Shown piece by piece: positions 17,158-28,499 of a stretch of 64,000 nt of DNA. Both the position numbers and the translations under genes were made by a program. Below the pieces are notes generated by a model, which did no database searches, was not told the origin of the DNA, and was given only the letters and a program-made list of their open reading frames with translations. How positions within the stretch are numbered: position 1 is the stretch's first letter; every line of letters starts with the position of its first letter. The DNA is from Streptomyces olivochromogenes. GTDB taxonomy: Bacteria > Actinomycetota > Actinomycetes > Streptomycetales > Streptomycetaceae. The stretch covers positions 95,669-159,668 of the forward strand of contig NZ_KQ948451.1 of assembly GCF_001514115.1 (NCBI RefSeq), given 5' to 3'.

Positions 17158-18426
17158 ATGTCTGCCCTCAGACCCAGACACCTCTGTACGCTCGCCGCCG
17201 CCGTCGCCCTCACCTTCACCCTCGGCGGTACGGCGACCGCGGCCTCCGAGAGGACCGCCGCGCAGACCGCCGCGGCCGACCTGCGCGAAGTGATGTTCGT
17301 GGGCAACAACTGGGACGGCACCGCGGACGTCATCAAGTCCACCGGTGACTTCGCGAAGGTCGGCCGGATCAACGTCGTCCCGGACAAGGACGCGCGGATG
17401 GCGGAGATCAACGCCGATCCGATCAAGTGGATCTACTTCCAGGCCATCCGCAACGGTGTCGGCGAGGGCCACGACCAGTTCGTCGACGACATGTACTCCA
17501 CGCCCGACGGCAGGTCGGTGGTCGTCTCCCGCCCGAGCTTCGCCGATGTCGTCTCGATCGACCTGGCGACCGGGAACATCAACTGGCGCTTCCCCGTGGC
17601 CGGTTACCGGTCCGACCACATGGCCGTCTCCCCCGACGGCACCCGCGTCGCGGTCTCCGCGTCGACCGCGAACACCGTGCACGTGCTGGACATCGACACG
17701 GGCAAGCAGCTCGGCTCTTTCGCCACCGGTGACAAGCCGCACGAGAACATCTTCACGCGGGACGGCAAGTACATCTGGAACATGGCCATCGGCGATGTGA
17801 ACACCTCACTCGACGACCCTTGGCTGGACTGGACGAAGGGCGACCGCCACATCACCGTCGTCGACGCGACCACCTACAAGCAGGTCAAGGTGATCGACAT
17901 GCGGCAGCGGCTGGACGCGATCGGCCTCACGGACTTCTCCGACGCGGTCCGGCCCGCCGTCTTCAGCCCCGACGAGTCCAAGCTGTACTTCCAGGTGTCG
18001 TTCTTCAACGGCTTCCTGGAGTACGACGTGGCCTCCGACCGGATCACCCGGGTGAAGACCCTGCCGATGAACCCCGCGACCAGCACCGACCGCACCACCT
18101 GGGTCAACGACTCGCGCCACCACGGCATTTCGATGAACCCGTCCGGCACGAAACTGTGCGTCGCCGGAACGATGGACGACTATGCGACCGTCGTCGACCG
18201 GGCCACCCTCCAGGAGGGCCCGCTCGTCACCGCCTCGAAGCCGTACTGGGCGACCGTCAGCGGTGACGGCAAGGACTGCGTCGTCTCCGAGAGCGGCGCC
18301 GACCAGGTCACCGCCATCGACTTCGCCACAGGGCAGAAGACGGTGTCGGTGCCGGTCGGCGACCACCCCCAGCGTGTTCGCCTCGGCCATGTGCAGGCGA
18401 ACTGGACCGGTCCTTCGACTAGTTGA
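17158..18426 (+). CDS. Secreted YncE-like beta-propeller protein
   Basis: A 422-residue exported protein with a signal peptide (LAAAVALTFTLGGTATAASE). The mature part is made of beta-propeller blades: DDMYSTPDGRSVVVSRPS, MAVSPDGTRVAVSA, NTVHVLDIDTGKQL, PAVFSPDESKLYFQVSF, HGISMNPSGTKLCVAG and a last blade with GDGKDCVVSESGADQVTAID, about six or seven in all. Such YncE/surface-layer propellers bind ligands or proteins; enzymatic activity is uncommon. It is divergent from a TetR regulator and its stop overlaps the convergent GH5 stop by eight bases. With the GH5 enzyme it probably forms an extracellular glycolipid- or glycan-handling pair. Confidence 0.85.
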   Translation: MSALRPRHLCTLAAAVALTFTLGGTATAASERTAAQTAAADLREVMFVGNNWDGTADVIKSTGDFAKVGRINVVPDKDARMAEINADPIKWIYFQAIRNGVGEGHDQFVDDMYSTPDGRSVVVSRPSFADVVSIDLATGNINWRFPVAGYRSDHMAVSPDGTRVAVSASTANTVHVLDIDTGKQLGSFATGDKPHENIFTRDGKYIWNMAIGDVNTSLDDPWLDWTKGDRHITVVDATTYKQVKVIDMRQRLDAIGLTDFSDAVRPAVFSPDESKLYFQVSFFNGFLEYDVASDRITRVKTLPMNPATSTDRTTWVNDSRHHGISMNPSGTKLCVAGTMDDYATVVDRATLQEGPLVTASKPYWATVSGDGKDCVVSESGADQVTAIDFATGQKTVSVPVGDHPQRVRLGHVQANWTGPSTS

Positions 18427-20287
18427 CCGTCGACGCGGCCCATGAGCTCAGTTCGGAACGGGCCGCGCTCAGCAGATCGGCGGACGGGGCCGTCGCCCCG
18501 TTCGTGACCAGCGCGTAGTGCAGGGTCCCCGAGTCCGGTGCGGTGAGCAGCAGTCGGCGACTGCCGGTGCCGCCCGGTTCGGGGGCCACGGCGATCGGGG
18601 TGGTCGTGGTGTAGGCGGGCGGGGAGATCGTCGCCCCGAGGTCGGAGACCACCGTCGTGGACGCGGTCGGGAAGGACGCCGGGAGATGGAGTTCGGTGGG
18701 AGCGCTGCCGCCGGCCGAGCGCCACACGAGCAGCCCGTACTGGCCCGATCCCACCAGTTGGGAGACGTGCGGCAGGGACGACGGAACCGGGTTCCAGGTC
18801 AGGGTGGTGGAGCCGTCCCGGGAGCGGTCCTCGTAGGTGAAGGCGACCGTGCTGCCCGAGGTCGCGCTCGGATAGAGCCGGTCGAGCAGGCGGGCGTCCT
18901 GGCGCAGGACGGCCGTGCCGGAGTCGTCGAGACGTACGGCCGAGAGGTCCTCGTCGTTCCAGGCGTCGCCGGAGGTGAGAACCTTGCTCGCGTTGCCGTT
19001 CATCAGCTCGTGATGGCGGCCGTTGTAGATGTCCCACTGCCACTGGTTGCCGGAGAGCACCGGGCCGGAGGACGCCGGTTTGGTCCACCAAGTGGCTCCC
19101 GGCACGCGGGAGTCGAGGGCCTGGTACATCGCCTTGTCGACCGTGGGGGCCTTGCCGGAGACCGTTCCCGACAGCGGATGGCCGAACTCGCTGACGATCG
19201 CCGTCGTCCCCGCGCTCGATGCGCGGTCGCGGACCGTCCCGAAGTCGGTGGCGTACTGGCCGTCCGCGGCATTGCCCCACATGAGGATGCCCGAGATGGC
19301 CTTCTGGTCGTAGAAGTGGGTGTTGAAGACATAGCGCGGGCCGAGGGTGCCCGCGTCGAGCAGGCCGCCCTCCTGCTTCTGGGAGTCGATGTTGGAGTTC
19401 CAGAAGAGGTTGGCTTCGACGAAGGCGGGCTTGTCCTGCCAGCCGGCCGCGTCCATCCGGGCCCGGAACTTCACATAGAACGGCCAGAGCAGGTCCCGCT
19501 CCCAGGTGCGGCTGGTCTGCCCGGAGTCGTAGGTACCCGCGTACGGCTCGTTGAACGGGTCGAAGCCGACAAGGCCCGCGAACTGGGCCGTGGTGACGTG
19601 CTGTCTGACGTAGGTCATGGTGGCCTGGGCCGTGGTGAGGAAGGCGTCCTGGACGCCGTACGCGTTGTGCCAGAAGTCGTACTGTGCCTGCTTCACGGCT
19701 CCGTTCTGGGTGATGTTCTGACCCCAGAAGATGCAGATCCCGCAGGACTCGCTCGGGTAGTTTCCGGCGTCCACGGCCCACTTGGGGGCTCCGTCGCCGG
19801 TGTACCAGCTGCCCGAATTGAAGAGGTAGCGGGAGTAGAGATCCTGATGGAAGTCGGGATACACGCGGATACCGGCGTCGAGGAAGGCGCGCATCTGGTC
19901 GGTGACGGAGGCGAGATAGGCGGAGTCGACCTGCCCGCGTACGGGTTCGGCGTGGGCCCAGGAGAGCAGGAAGCGCACGGAGTTGCCGCCGCCGAGGGCC
20001 CGCAGGGCCGTCGCGGACTTCTTGGCGTCGGCGACCGAGGCGAAGGGCAGACCGCTGTTCTCTTCGAGTTTCGTCTCGCCGGAGACGTTGTAGCCGCGCA
20101 GGACGACCTCGCGGCCCAGTCCGTCGAGAAAGCGGCCCTTGTCGACCGTGAGAGTGGCCGCCGCGGGCGCGTCGAACCACAGGGAGTCGGGGAGTCCGTC
20201 CGCGGCGGCGGGCTGGGCGCCCACCGCCGAGAGGAAGCCGGTGAGGAGCACGAGGACGCCGAGCAGACGCGCACGTAACTTCGACAT
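18419..20287 (-). CDS. Secreted GH5 endoglycoceramidase-like glycosidase
   Basis: A 622-residue exported glycoside hydrolase. After a signal peptide (LGVLVLLTGFLSAVGAQPAAA) comes a (beta/alpha)8 barrel with features of the endoglycoceramidase branch of GH5: FLDGLGREVVLRGYNVSGE at the first strand, FLLSWAHAEP, YPDFHQDLYSRY, acid/base Glu in GFDPFNEPY near residue 248 and nucleophile Glu in IVSEFGHPL near 366. A C-terminal beta-sandwich follows from about residue 500. The family releases the glycan from glycosphingolipids or related glycosides. The ATG (MSKLRARLL) places the signal peptide correctly. A near-copy of the tetR-region palindrome lies 42 bases upstream, implying shared control. Confidence 0.88.
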   Translation of the reverse strand: MSKLRARLLGVLVLLTGFLSAVGAQPAAADGLPDSLWFDAPAAATLTVDKGRFLDGLGREVVLRGYNVSGETKLEENSGLPFASVADAKKSATALRALGGGNSVRFLLSWAHAEPVRGQVDSAYLASVTDQMRAFLDAGIRVYPDFHQDLYSRYLFNSGSWYTGDGAPKWAVDAGNYPSESCGICIFWGQNITQNGAVKQAQYDFWHNAYGVQDAFLTTAQATMTYVRQHVTTAQFAGLVGFDPFNEPYAGTYDSGQTSRTWERDLLWPFYVKFRARMDAAGWQDKPAFVEANLFWNSNIDSQKQEGGLLDAGTLGPRYVFNTHFYDQKAISGILMWGNAADGQYATDFGTVRDRASSAGTTAIVSEFGHPLSGTVSGKAPTVDKAMYQALDSRVPGATWWTKPASSGPVLSGNQWQWDIYNGRHHELMNGNASKVLTSGDAWNDEDLSAVRLDDSGTAVLRQDARLLDRLYPSATSGSTVAFTYEDRSRDGSTTLTWNPVPSSLPHVSQLVGSGQYGLLVWRSAGGSAPTELHLPASFPTASTTVVSDLGATISPPAYTTTTPIAVAPEPGGTGSRRLLLTAPDSGTLHYALVTNGATAPSADLLSAARSELSSWAASTVN

Positions 20288-20328
20288 GTCCACAACATTC
20301 GCGGGTGCGCAAGTGGGCGTCAATACTT

Positions 20329-20344
20329 CTGACTCCAGAGTAAG
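20329..20344. promoter_or_regulatory. Second copy of the TetR-type palindrome, upstream of the GH5 gene
   Basis: CTGACT-CCAG-AGTAAG matches the CTTACT-N4-AGTAAG palindrome of the tetR/propeller gap at 11 of 12 arm positions with the same spacing. It lies 42 bases before the GH5 ATG, where a repressor would block transcription. Confidence 0.6.
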
Positions 20345-20402
20345 TTTCATGTTCTGAGGATCTTCTGGAGATCTTTTGGGAGACGTGTCGCCGGGTGCAG
20401 GC

Positions 20403-22388
20403 TCAGGCGCCGACCCGCCGCGTCACGTTCAGCAGGTACTCCTTCCGGTCCAACGGGTTGAGGTCGGTGCGCGGGCGGTCGGGGACCTCGCCCCGCAGGA
20501 CCGGTGCGTAGTGGTCGAAGGCGCATTCCAGCTCGCCCTCGCCGCGGGTCAGCCCCGGGAGTTTCCGCTCCAGCCCATGGACCCGGGCGACCGGGATCCT
20601 GCCCTCCAGCACGCACGAAGCGCCTCGCAGCTCGGTGGTCCCCGCGACGGCTCCCTGCTTCGCGAGCACCGGCAGCACCGCGCCCAGCGTGTCCGCCGGG
20701 GCCTCCAGCCTGAAACGGTGCATCGGCTCGTACACCTGGGTGCCCGCCGCCCGCAGCGCGTCCATCACCACCAGGGGGGTCAGGCCCCGGAAGTCGGCGC
20801 CCGTGCTGGACATGCTCTTGTCGAAGCCCTGGTGGGCGTGGCTCTGCCGGGGCCAGTAGCCGGAGTGGGTCATGGTGACCGTGCAGTCCGTCACCTGCCA
20901 GCCGTGGATTCCCTGCGCGAGCGTCTCCTTCACGGTGTCCTCGACCGCCTTGAAGAACGCGTACGGCATCGCTCCGAGCTCGACCTCCAGCCGGAACTCC
21001 ACCCCGGAGCCGACCGGGGCCGGATCGACGCGCAGGCCGACGGTCGCGAGGAAGGGATGGGGGCCCTTCTTGATGAACTCGACCGCCGCGCCGCTGCCGA
21101 GGGGCCGCTCGATGCACAGGGGTGTCGTCTCGCGGAACAGGACGTCGATGCCGAACTCATCGGCCAGAGTCGCCTGGATGACCTCTTTCTGCACCTCTCC
21201 GTAGAGCGAGACGGAGATCTCCTTGCGCGTCTCGTCCTGGCGCAGATCGATCAGCGGGTCCTGCTCGGCCAATTGGGTGAGGGCGCCGTGCAGTGCGCCC
21301 TTGTCGGCCGGACGGCGGGGTTCGACGACGGTTTCGAGGGTCGGGGGCGAGAAGTGGTGCTCGCCGGCCGACGACTTCCGCGGTACGCCGATGGTGTCGC
21401 CGATACGGATGTCCGCGAGGCCCCAGAGCTTGCCGATCCGCCCCGCCGCCACGGACTCCTCGCGCACCGCCGCACCCCGGTCGAAGACACTGATCGCGGT
21501 GACCCTGCCCTCCGCGCCGTCGCCCAGAGGCAGCCGGTCGCGCGTGCGCAGCGTCCCGGAGAACATCCGGGCGTACGCGATCTTCTCCCCGGCGGGTCCG
21601 CGTTCGACCTTGAAGACGCTGCCCGAGACCGGGCCGTCGACGTCGGCCTCGGCGCGCGGCAGCAACTCCCTGATCCCCGCGATCAGTTCGTCGACCCCCG
21701 CGCCCGTCACGGCCGAGCCGAAGAACACCGGATGCACCAGGGCCTGCCCGGTCTGCCGCGTCAGAGCGGCGCGGATCAGGTCGTACGACACCCGGCCCTC
21801 GACGTAGGCAGCGAGCAACGCGTCGTCGTGCTCGGAGAGCAGGTCGAGCAACGGTGCGCCGAGCCGCGCCTCGTCGAACAGGCCGAAGCCTGCGTCCCGC
21901 GTGCCCTGCGCCCGGACCTCGCCCATGGGAACGACCGCTGGGGTGAGCCGCGCCGCCACGGCGTCGAGCACGCGCTCGCAGCACGCCCCACCGCGGTCGA
22001 TCTTGTTGACGAAGACGAGCGTGGGGATGCGCAGCCGCCGGAGCGTCCGCATCAGCACGCGGGTCTGCGCCTGCACGCCCTCCACGGCGGAGATCACCAG
22101 CACGGCGCCGTCGAGCACGCTCAGCACGCGCTCCACCTCGGCGATGAAGTCCGGGTGTCCCGGGGTGTCGATCAGATTGACGGTCACGTCGTCGACCGCG
22201 AAGGAGACCACGGCGGACTTGATCGTGATGCCGCGCTGCCGCTCCAGCGCGAGGGAATCGGTCTGGGTGTTCCCGTCGTCGACGCTGCCGATCTCGTCGA
22301 TGACTCCGACCGAGTGCAGCAGCCGCTCGGTCAGGCTTGTCTTACCGGCGTCTACGTGCGCCAGGATTCCCAGGTTGAGCATATGCAC
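20403..22388 (-). CDS. otrA: OtrA/TetM-type ribosomal protection GTPase
   Basis: A 661-residue EF-G-like translational GTPase. Motifs are G1 AHVDAGKTS, G2 region ERQRGITI, G3 DTPGHPDF and G4 NKID. The N-terminus (LNLGILAHVDAGKTSLTERL, DEIGSVDDGNTQTDSL) follows OtrA of Streptomyces rather than EF-G, and the C-terminus has the shorter domain IV-V of ribosomal protection proteins. These dislodge tetracycline from the ribosome; chromosomal Streptomyces copies may be natural-resistance or stress GTPases. The GTG start gives the same length before LNLGILAH as I recall for OtrA; an ATG two codons later is an alternative. A leader ORF overlaps its start. Confidence 0.87.
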   Translation of the reverse strand: MHMLNLGILAHVDAGKTSLTERLLHSVGVIDEIGSVDDGNTQTDSLALERQRGITIKSAVVSFAVDDVTVNLIDTPGHPDFIAEVERVLSVLDGAVLVISAVEGVQAQTRVLMRTLRRLRIPTLVFVNKIDRGGACCERVLDAVAARLTPAVVPMGEVRAQGTRDAGFGLFDEARLGAPLLDLLSEHDDALLAAYVEGRVSYDLIRAALTRQTGQALVHPVFFGSAVTGAGVDELIAGIRELLPRAEADVDGPVSGSVFKVERGPAGEKIAYARMFSGTLRTRDRLPLGDGAEGRVTAISVFDRGAAVREESVAAGRIGKLWGLADIRIGDTIGVPRKSSAGEHHFSPPTLETVVEPRRPADKGALHGALTQLAEQDPLIDLRQDETRKEISVSLYGEVQKEVIQATLADEFGIDVLFRETTPLCIERPLGSGAAVEFIKKGPHPFLATVGLRVDPAPVGSGVEFRLEVELGAMPYAFFKAVEDTVKETLAQGIHGWQVTDCTVTMTHSGYWPRQSHAHQGFDKSMSSTGADFRGLTPLVVMDALRAAGTQVYEPMHRFRLEAPADTLGAVLPVLAKQGAVAGTTELRGASCVLEGRIPVARVHGLERKLPGLTRGEGELECAFDHYAPVLRGEVPDRPRTDLNPLDRKEYLLNVTRRVGA

Positions 22389-22452
22389 CGGGTGTCATGT
22401 CCTTTGGAGTGGGAGTGATTCCTTCCTGGGTGGACATGAACGGTGTGCGCAT
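22342..22452 (-). CDS. Putative leader peptide overlapping the otrA-like start
   Basis: A 36-codon frame begins with an ATG behind CAGGGAG, reads MRTPFMSTQEGITPTPKDM, and terminates 46 bases inside the GTPase gene in another frame. Its path covers the GTPase ribosome site (AAAGGA) and start codon. Ribosomes translating it would therefore traverse and could expose or block that start. Leader peptides of this kind regulate tetM-type genes. No family supports it, so it could be accidental. Confidence 0.35.
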   Translation of the reverse strand: MRTPFMSTQEGITPTPKDMTPGAYAQPGNPGARRRR

Positions 22453-22635
22453 CGCTGCTCCCTGATCTTGGTGGACGCTTCCCTCCCAGTGCAGCAGGCG
22501 GCCTCGCCCGGCAGCAACGGATTAACGCTCAACAAATCTCCGCCGCAGCACTCGCCGCCCTCCTCGCCCAGCCCTAAAGTGACGCACACCACGTAAAATG
22601 GCTGATACCTCTCACCTGGCTCTCTGGGAGGGCAC

Positions 22636-23102
22636 ATGACCCGCATTTCGGTGAAGGTGGACGGCACCGCGTACGAGGACGAGGTCGAACCCCGCCTCCT
22701 CCTGGTCCACTATCTGCGCGACCACCTGGGTCTGACCGGCACCCCGATCGGCTGCGACACGTCGAACTGCGGGGCCTGCACGGTCGACCTGGACGGGGAG
22801 ACCGTCAAGAGCTGCTCGGTCCTCGCCGTCCAGGCGGACGGGAGCGAAGTGACCACCATCCAGGGGCTGGCGCACGACGGTGAGTGGCATGCGCTCCAGA
22901 AGGCGTTCCACGAGCGGCACGCGCTCCAGTGCGGCTACTGCACCCCCGGGATGATCATGGCGGCCCGCGATCTGCTGCGCGAGAACCCGGCCCCGGGCCC
23001 GCAGGAGGTACGCGAGGCACTGGAGGGCAACCTCTGCCGGTGCACCGGCTACCAGAACATCGTGCGCGCGGTCCTCGCCGCCTCCGGACAGGAGGTGTCG
23101 TC

Positions 23103-23106
<4 letters not shown>
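22636..23106 (+). CDS. coxS: Molybdenum hydroxylase small subunit, 2x[2Fe-2S] (CoxS)
   Basis: The 156-residue iron-sulfur subunit of a CO dehydrogenase/xanthine dehydrogenase-type enzyme. The plant-type cluster ligands are in GCDTSNCGACTVDLDG with a further Cys in VKSCS; the second cluster uses CGYCTPGM and CRCTGYQN. It carries electrons from the molybdenum site in CoxL to FAD in CoxM. The ATG follows TGGGAGGG. It is the first gene of a seven-gene operon and overlaps coxL by four bases. Confidence 0.96.
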
Positions 23107-25501
<2,395 letters not shown>

Positions 25502-25505
<4 letters not shown>

Positions 25506-26353
25506 TTCCCCCCGCATTCGACTACGTACGGCCCGCGAGCGTCGACGAGGCCGTGCGCACCCTCGCGGACGCGGGCGAGGACGCGAAGGTGCTGGCCGGC
25601 GGGCAGAGCCTGCTGCCCCTGCTCCGGCTGCGGCTCGCCTTCCCCGAACTGGTCGTCGACGTCGGCCGGATCCCAGAGCTGCGCGGGATCCGCGAGGACG
25701 CCGGCACGCTGGTCATCGGCGCCATGACCTCGCACCACGACGTCATCCGCGATCCGCTGGTGCGCCGGCACGCCGGGCTCCTGGCGGCGGCCACCGCCAC
25801 GGTCGCCGATCCCGCCGTACGCCATCGCGGCACCCTCGGCGGTTCGCTCGCACACGCCGATCCGGCCGGTGACCTGCCCGCCGTGGTCCTCGCGCTCGAC
25901 GCGACCCTGATCGCGGTGGGACCGGACGGGCAGCGCGCGATCCCGGCCCGCGAGTTCTTCGTCGACTATCTGCAGACCGCGCTGCGCCCGGACGAACTGC
26001 TGGTGCGGGTGGAGATCCCGTCGACCGAGGGCTGGGGCTTCCACTACGAGAAGTTCCAGCGGGTCGCGCAGGCCTGGGCGGTGGTCGGCGTGGCGGCGCT
26101 CGTCCGGCGGGACGACGGACACCTCGCCGAGTCCCGGATCGGACTGACCAACATGGGCTCCACGCCCCTGCGGGCCACGTCCACCGAGGCGGCGCTCACC
26201 GGCGCCGACGCCGAACCGGGCGCGGTGGCACGGGCCGCCGAGGCGGCGGCGGAGGGCACGCACCCCTCGTCCGATCCCTCGGGCTCACCCGAGTACCGCG
26301 CGCACCTGGCCCGGGTGCTCACGCGACGCGCGGTACTGGCGGCCCTGGAGTAG
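25502..26353 (+). CDS. coxM: Molybdenum hydroxylase FAD-binding subunit (CoxM)
   Basis: The 283-residue flavoprotein subunit. The two FAD loops are AGGQSLLPLLRLR near residue 32 and GTLGGSLAHADPAGDLPA near 108. It passes electrons from the [2Fe-2S] clusters to an acceptor such as the respiratory chain. The usual AGGxS and TLGGN motifs are present, with Ser replacing Asn in the second. It overlaps coxL by four bases (ATGA) and is followed after five bases by the AAA ATPase gene, consistent with one transcript. Confidence 0.95.
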
Positions 26354-26358
26354 CGCCC

Positions 26359-27243
26359 ATGCACGAGGTGAGCGGTCCGGCGGAGGTGCGGGCCCGCTTG
26401 GAGAAGACGGGGTATCTCGTCGACGACGGGCTGGCCGTGGCCTGCTTCCTGGCTCTGCGGCTGCACCGGCCGCTGTTCTGCGAGGGCGACGCGGGCGTGG
26501 GCAAGACCGCGCTCGCGTCCGCCCTGGCCGAGGCGATGGACGCCCCGCTGATCCGGCTCCAGTGCTACGAGGGCATCGATGCCTCCCAGGCCCTGTACGA
26601 CTGGGACTTCCCGCGTCAGCTGCTGCACCTGAGGGCGGCCGAGGCGGCGGGCGTGACGGATGCCGACCGGCTCGAAGGGGAGCTGTACGACCGGCGGTTC
26701 CTCGTCACGCGTCCGCTGCTGCGGGCGCTGGAGACGCAGCCGTCGGTGCTGCTGGTCGACGAGATCGACCGCGCGGACGACGAGTTCGAGGCGTTCCTGC
26801 TGGAGCTGCTGTCCGAGTACACGATCACCATTCCGGAACTGGGCACCCTGCGGGCGCAGGTGCCGCCCGTCGTGGTGCTGACCTCGAACCGGACGCGCGA
26901 GGTGCACGACGCGCTGAAGCGAAGGTGCCTCTACCACTGGTTCGACCATCCCGGGTTCGCCCGTGAACTCGCCATCGTACGGAGGCGGTTGCCGCAGGTC
27001 ACGGAGCGGCTGGCCGAGCAGGTGACCGCACTCGCGCAGGCCCTGCGCGCCGAGGACCTGGTCAAGCCGCCCGGCGTCGCGGAGACCATCGACTGGGCGC
27101 AGGCCCTGGACGCGCTGGGGGCGAGCGAGGTGGACGCGGAGCTGGCCGTGGCGACCCTGGGGTCGGTGCTGAAGTACCGGGAGGACGCCGAGCGGGCACG
27201 GGGGCTGGATCTGTCGGCGATCCTCGCGGCACGGGAGACGTGA
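26359..27243 (+). CDS. coxD: MoxR-type AAA ATPase for cofactor maturation (CoxD)
   Basis: A 294-residue AAA+ protein of the MoxR group. Walker A is EGDAGVGKTA near residue 42, Walker B LLVDEIDRAD near 135, sensor 1 VLTSNRTR near 178, followed by the arginine-finger region LKRRCLYHWFDHPG. In Oligotropha CoxD is a chaperone-like ATPase needed to insert sulfur and metal into the CoxL active site, working with CoxE. Its gene overlaps that of CoxE by four bases, matching this partnership. Confidence 0.93.
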   Translation: MHEVSGPAEVRARLEKTGYLVDDGLAVACFLALRLHRPLFCEGDAGVGKTALASALAEAMDAPLIRLQCYEGIDASQALYDWDFPRQLLHLRAAEAAGVTDADRLEGELYDRRFLVTRPLLRALETQPSVLLVDEIDRADDEFEAFLLELLSEYTITIPELGTLRAQVPPVVVLTSNRTREVHDALKRRCLYHWFDHPGFARELAIVRRRLPQVTERLAEQVTALAQALRAEDLVKPPGVAETIDWAQALDALGASEVDAELAVATLGSVLKYREDAERARGLDLSAILAARET

Positions 27244-28466
27244 GCAGCGTGAACGGCAGGGACGGCAGCCATGGCGGCGACGGCCGGGACGGCCGCAGCC
27301 GCGGGGAGGGCGGGGACGAGGTGGGACAGGGGCGCTCCGTCGACGCGTCCGCCGTGGTCGTCGGGTTCGCCCGCGCGTTGCGCGCCGCGGGCGTCGACGC
27401 GTCGCCCGACCGCGTGCAGGCCTTCCTGGGCGCGCTCGACGTGCTCGATCCCGGTGCGCGCTCGGACGTGTACTGGGCGGGCCGGCTCACCCTGTGCGGG
27501 AGCCAGGACGACCTGGAGCGCTACGAGCGGGTCTTCGCGGCGTACTTCGGGGGCCGGCCCTGCGTCGCCCCGGCCCGGTCCGCTCCCCCGCCGCGGACCC
27601 GGACGGTCCTGCGCGGCGCCGGTACGGTGCCCCGCGCGGCGGCGCGGTCCGAGGACGCCGTACCCGTGGCCGTGCTGGCCGACTCCACCGACGTACTGCG
27701 CCACCGGGACTTCGCCGAGCTGACCGCCGCCGAGCGCGACCAACTGCGGCGGCTGCGGGCCGCGTTCACCCTGCGCGGCGAGGCCCGGCGCACCGCACGG
27801 CGGCATCCGGCCCGGCGGGGCGCCGTCGATCCGCGGCGCACGGTGCGGGAGTTGCTGCGCGGCGGCGGGGAGCCGGTGCGACTGCGGCACCGGGCTCGAG
27901 CGGACCGGCCGCGCCGGGTGGTGCTGCTCGTGGACGTGAGCGGCTCGATGGGGCCGTACGCGGACGCGCTGCTGCGTTTCGCGCACGCGGCCCTCCACGG
28001 CCCCCGCGCCGGCGGGGCCGCACGGGGCACCCGCACGGAGGTCTTCACGATCGGTACCCGGCTGACCCGCGTGACCCGTGAACTGGCGCACCGCGATCCC
28101 GACACGGCCATGGCCGCGCTCGCGGCGGCGGTTCCGGACTGGCGTGGCGGCACCCGGTTGGGTGAGATGCTGCGCGGCTTCCTGGACCGGTGGGGGCGGC
28201 GGGGCATGGCACGCGGCGCGGTGGTCGTCGTGCTGTCCGACGGGTGGGAGCGTGGCGATCCGGCCCTGCTCGCGGAGCAGATGCGCCGCCTGCACCGGCT
28301 CGCGCACCGGGTGATCTGGGCGAATCCGCGCAAGGCCCGACCCGGTTACGCGCCCCTGGCCGGCGGGATGGCCGCGGCGCTGCCGAGCGTGGACGCGTTC
28401 GTCGAGGGACACAGTCCGGCCGCGCTGGAGCGGCTGGCGGCGGTGGTGAGAGGAGCGGACTCTTGA
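27240..28466 (+). CDS. coxE: VWA-domain protein, partner of the MoxR ATPase (CoxE)
   Basis: A 408-residue protein with a Gly/Asp-rich N-terminus, a helical middle segment and a C-terminal von Willebrand A domain. The metal-ion-dependent adhesion site is DVSGSMGPYADAL, with the later MIDAS elements in GGTRLGEML and VVLSDGWERGDP. CoxE proteins act together with CoxD in maturing the molybdenum centre. The GTG start overlaps the coxD stop. The basic stretch before the VWA domain (RRTARRHPARRGAVDPRRT) is typical of the family. Confidence 0.92.
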   Translation: MSSVNGRDGSHGGDGRDGRSRGEGGDEVGQGRSVDASAVVVGFARALRAAGVDASPDRVQAFLGALDVLDPGARSDVYWAGRLTLCGSQDDLERYERVFAAYFGGRPCVAPARSAPPPRTRTVLRGAGTVPRAAARSEDAVPVAVLADSTDVLRHRDFAELTAAERDQLRRLRAAFTLRGEARRTARRHPARRGAVDPRRTVRELLRGGGEPVRLRHRARADRPRRVVLLVDVSGSMGPYADALLRFAHAALHGPRAGGAARGTRTEVFTIGTRLTRVTRELAHRDPDTAMAALAAAVPDWRGGTRLGEMLRGFLDRWGRRGMARGAVVVVLSDGWERGDPALLAEQMRRLHRLAHRVIWANPRKARPGYAPLAGGMAAALPSVDAFVEGHSPAALERLAAVVRGADS

Positions 28467-28499
28467 GTGGGACGCACCCTGTGGTGAGCGGAGCGAGCG

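Noticed and set aside
20403..22388. A second elongation factor G
   Set aside because: N-terminal sequence and length (661 residues) fit OtrA/TetM proteins better than EF-G (about 700 residues with a different switch region).
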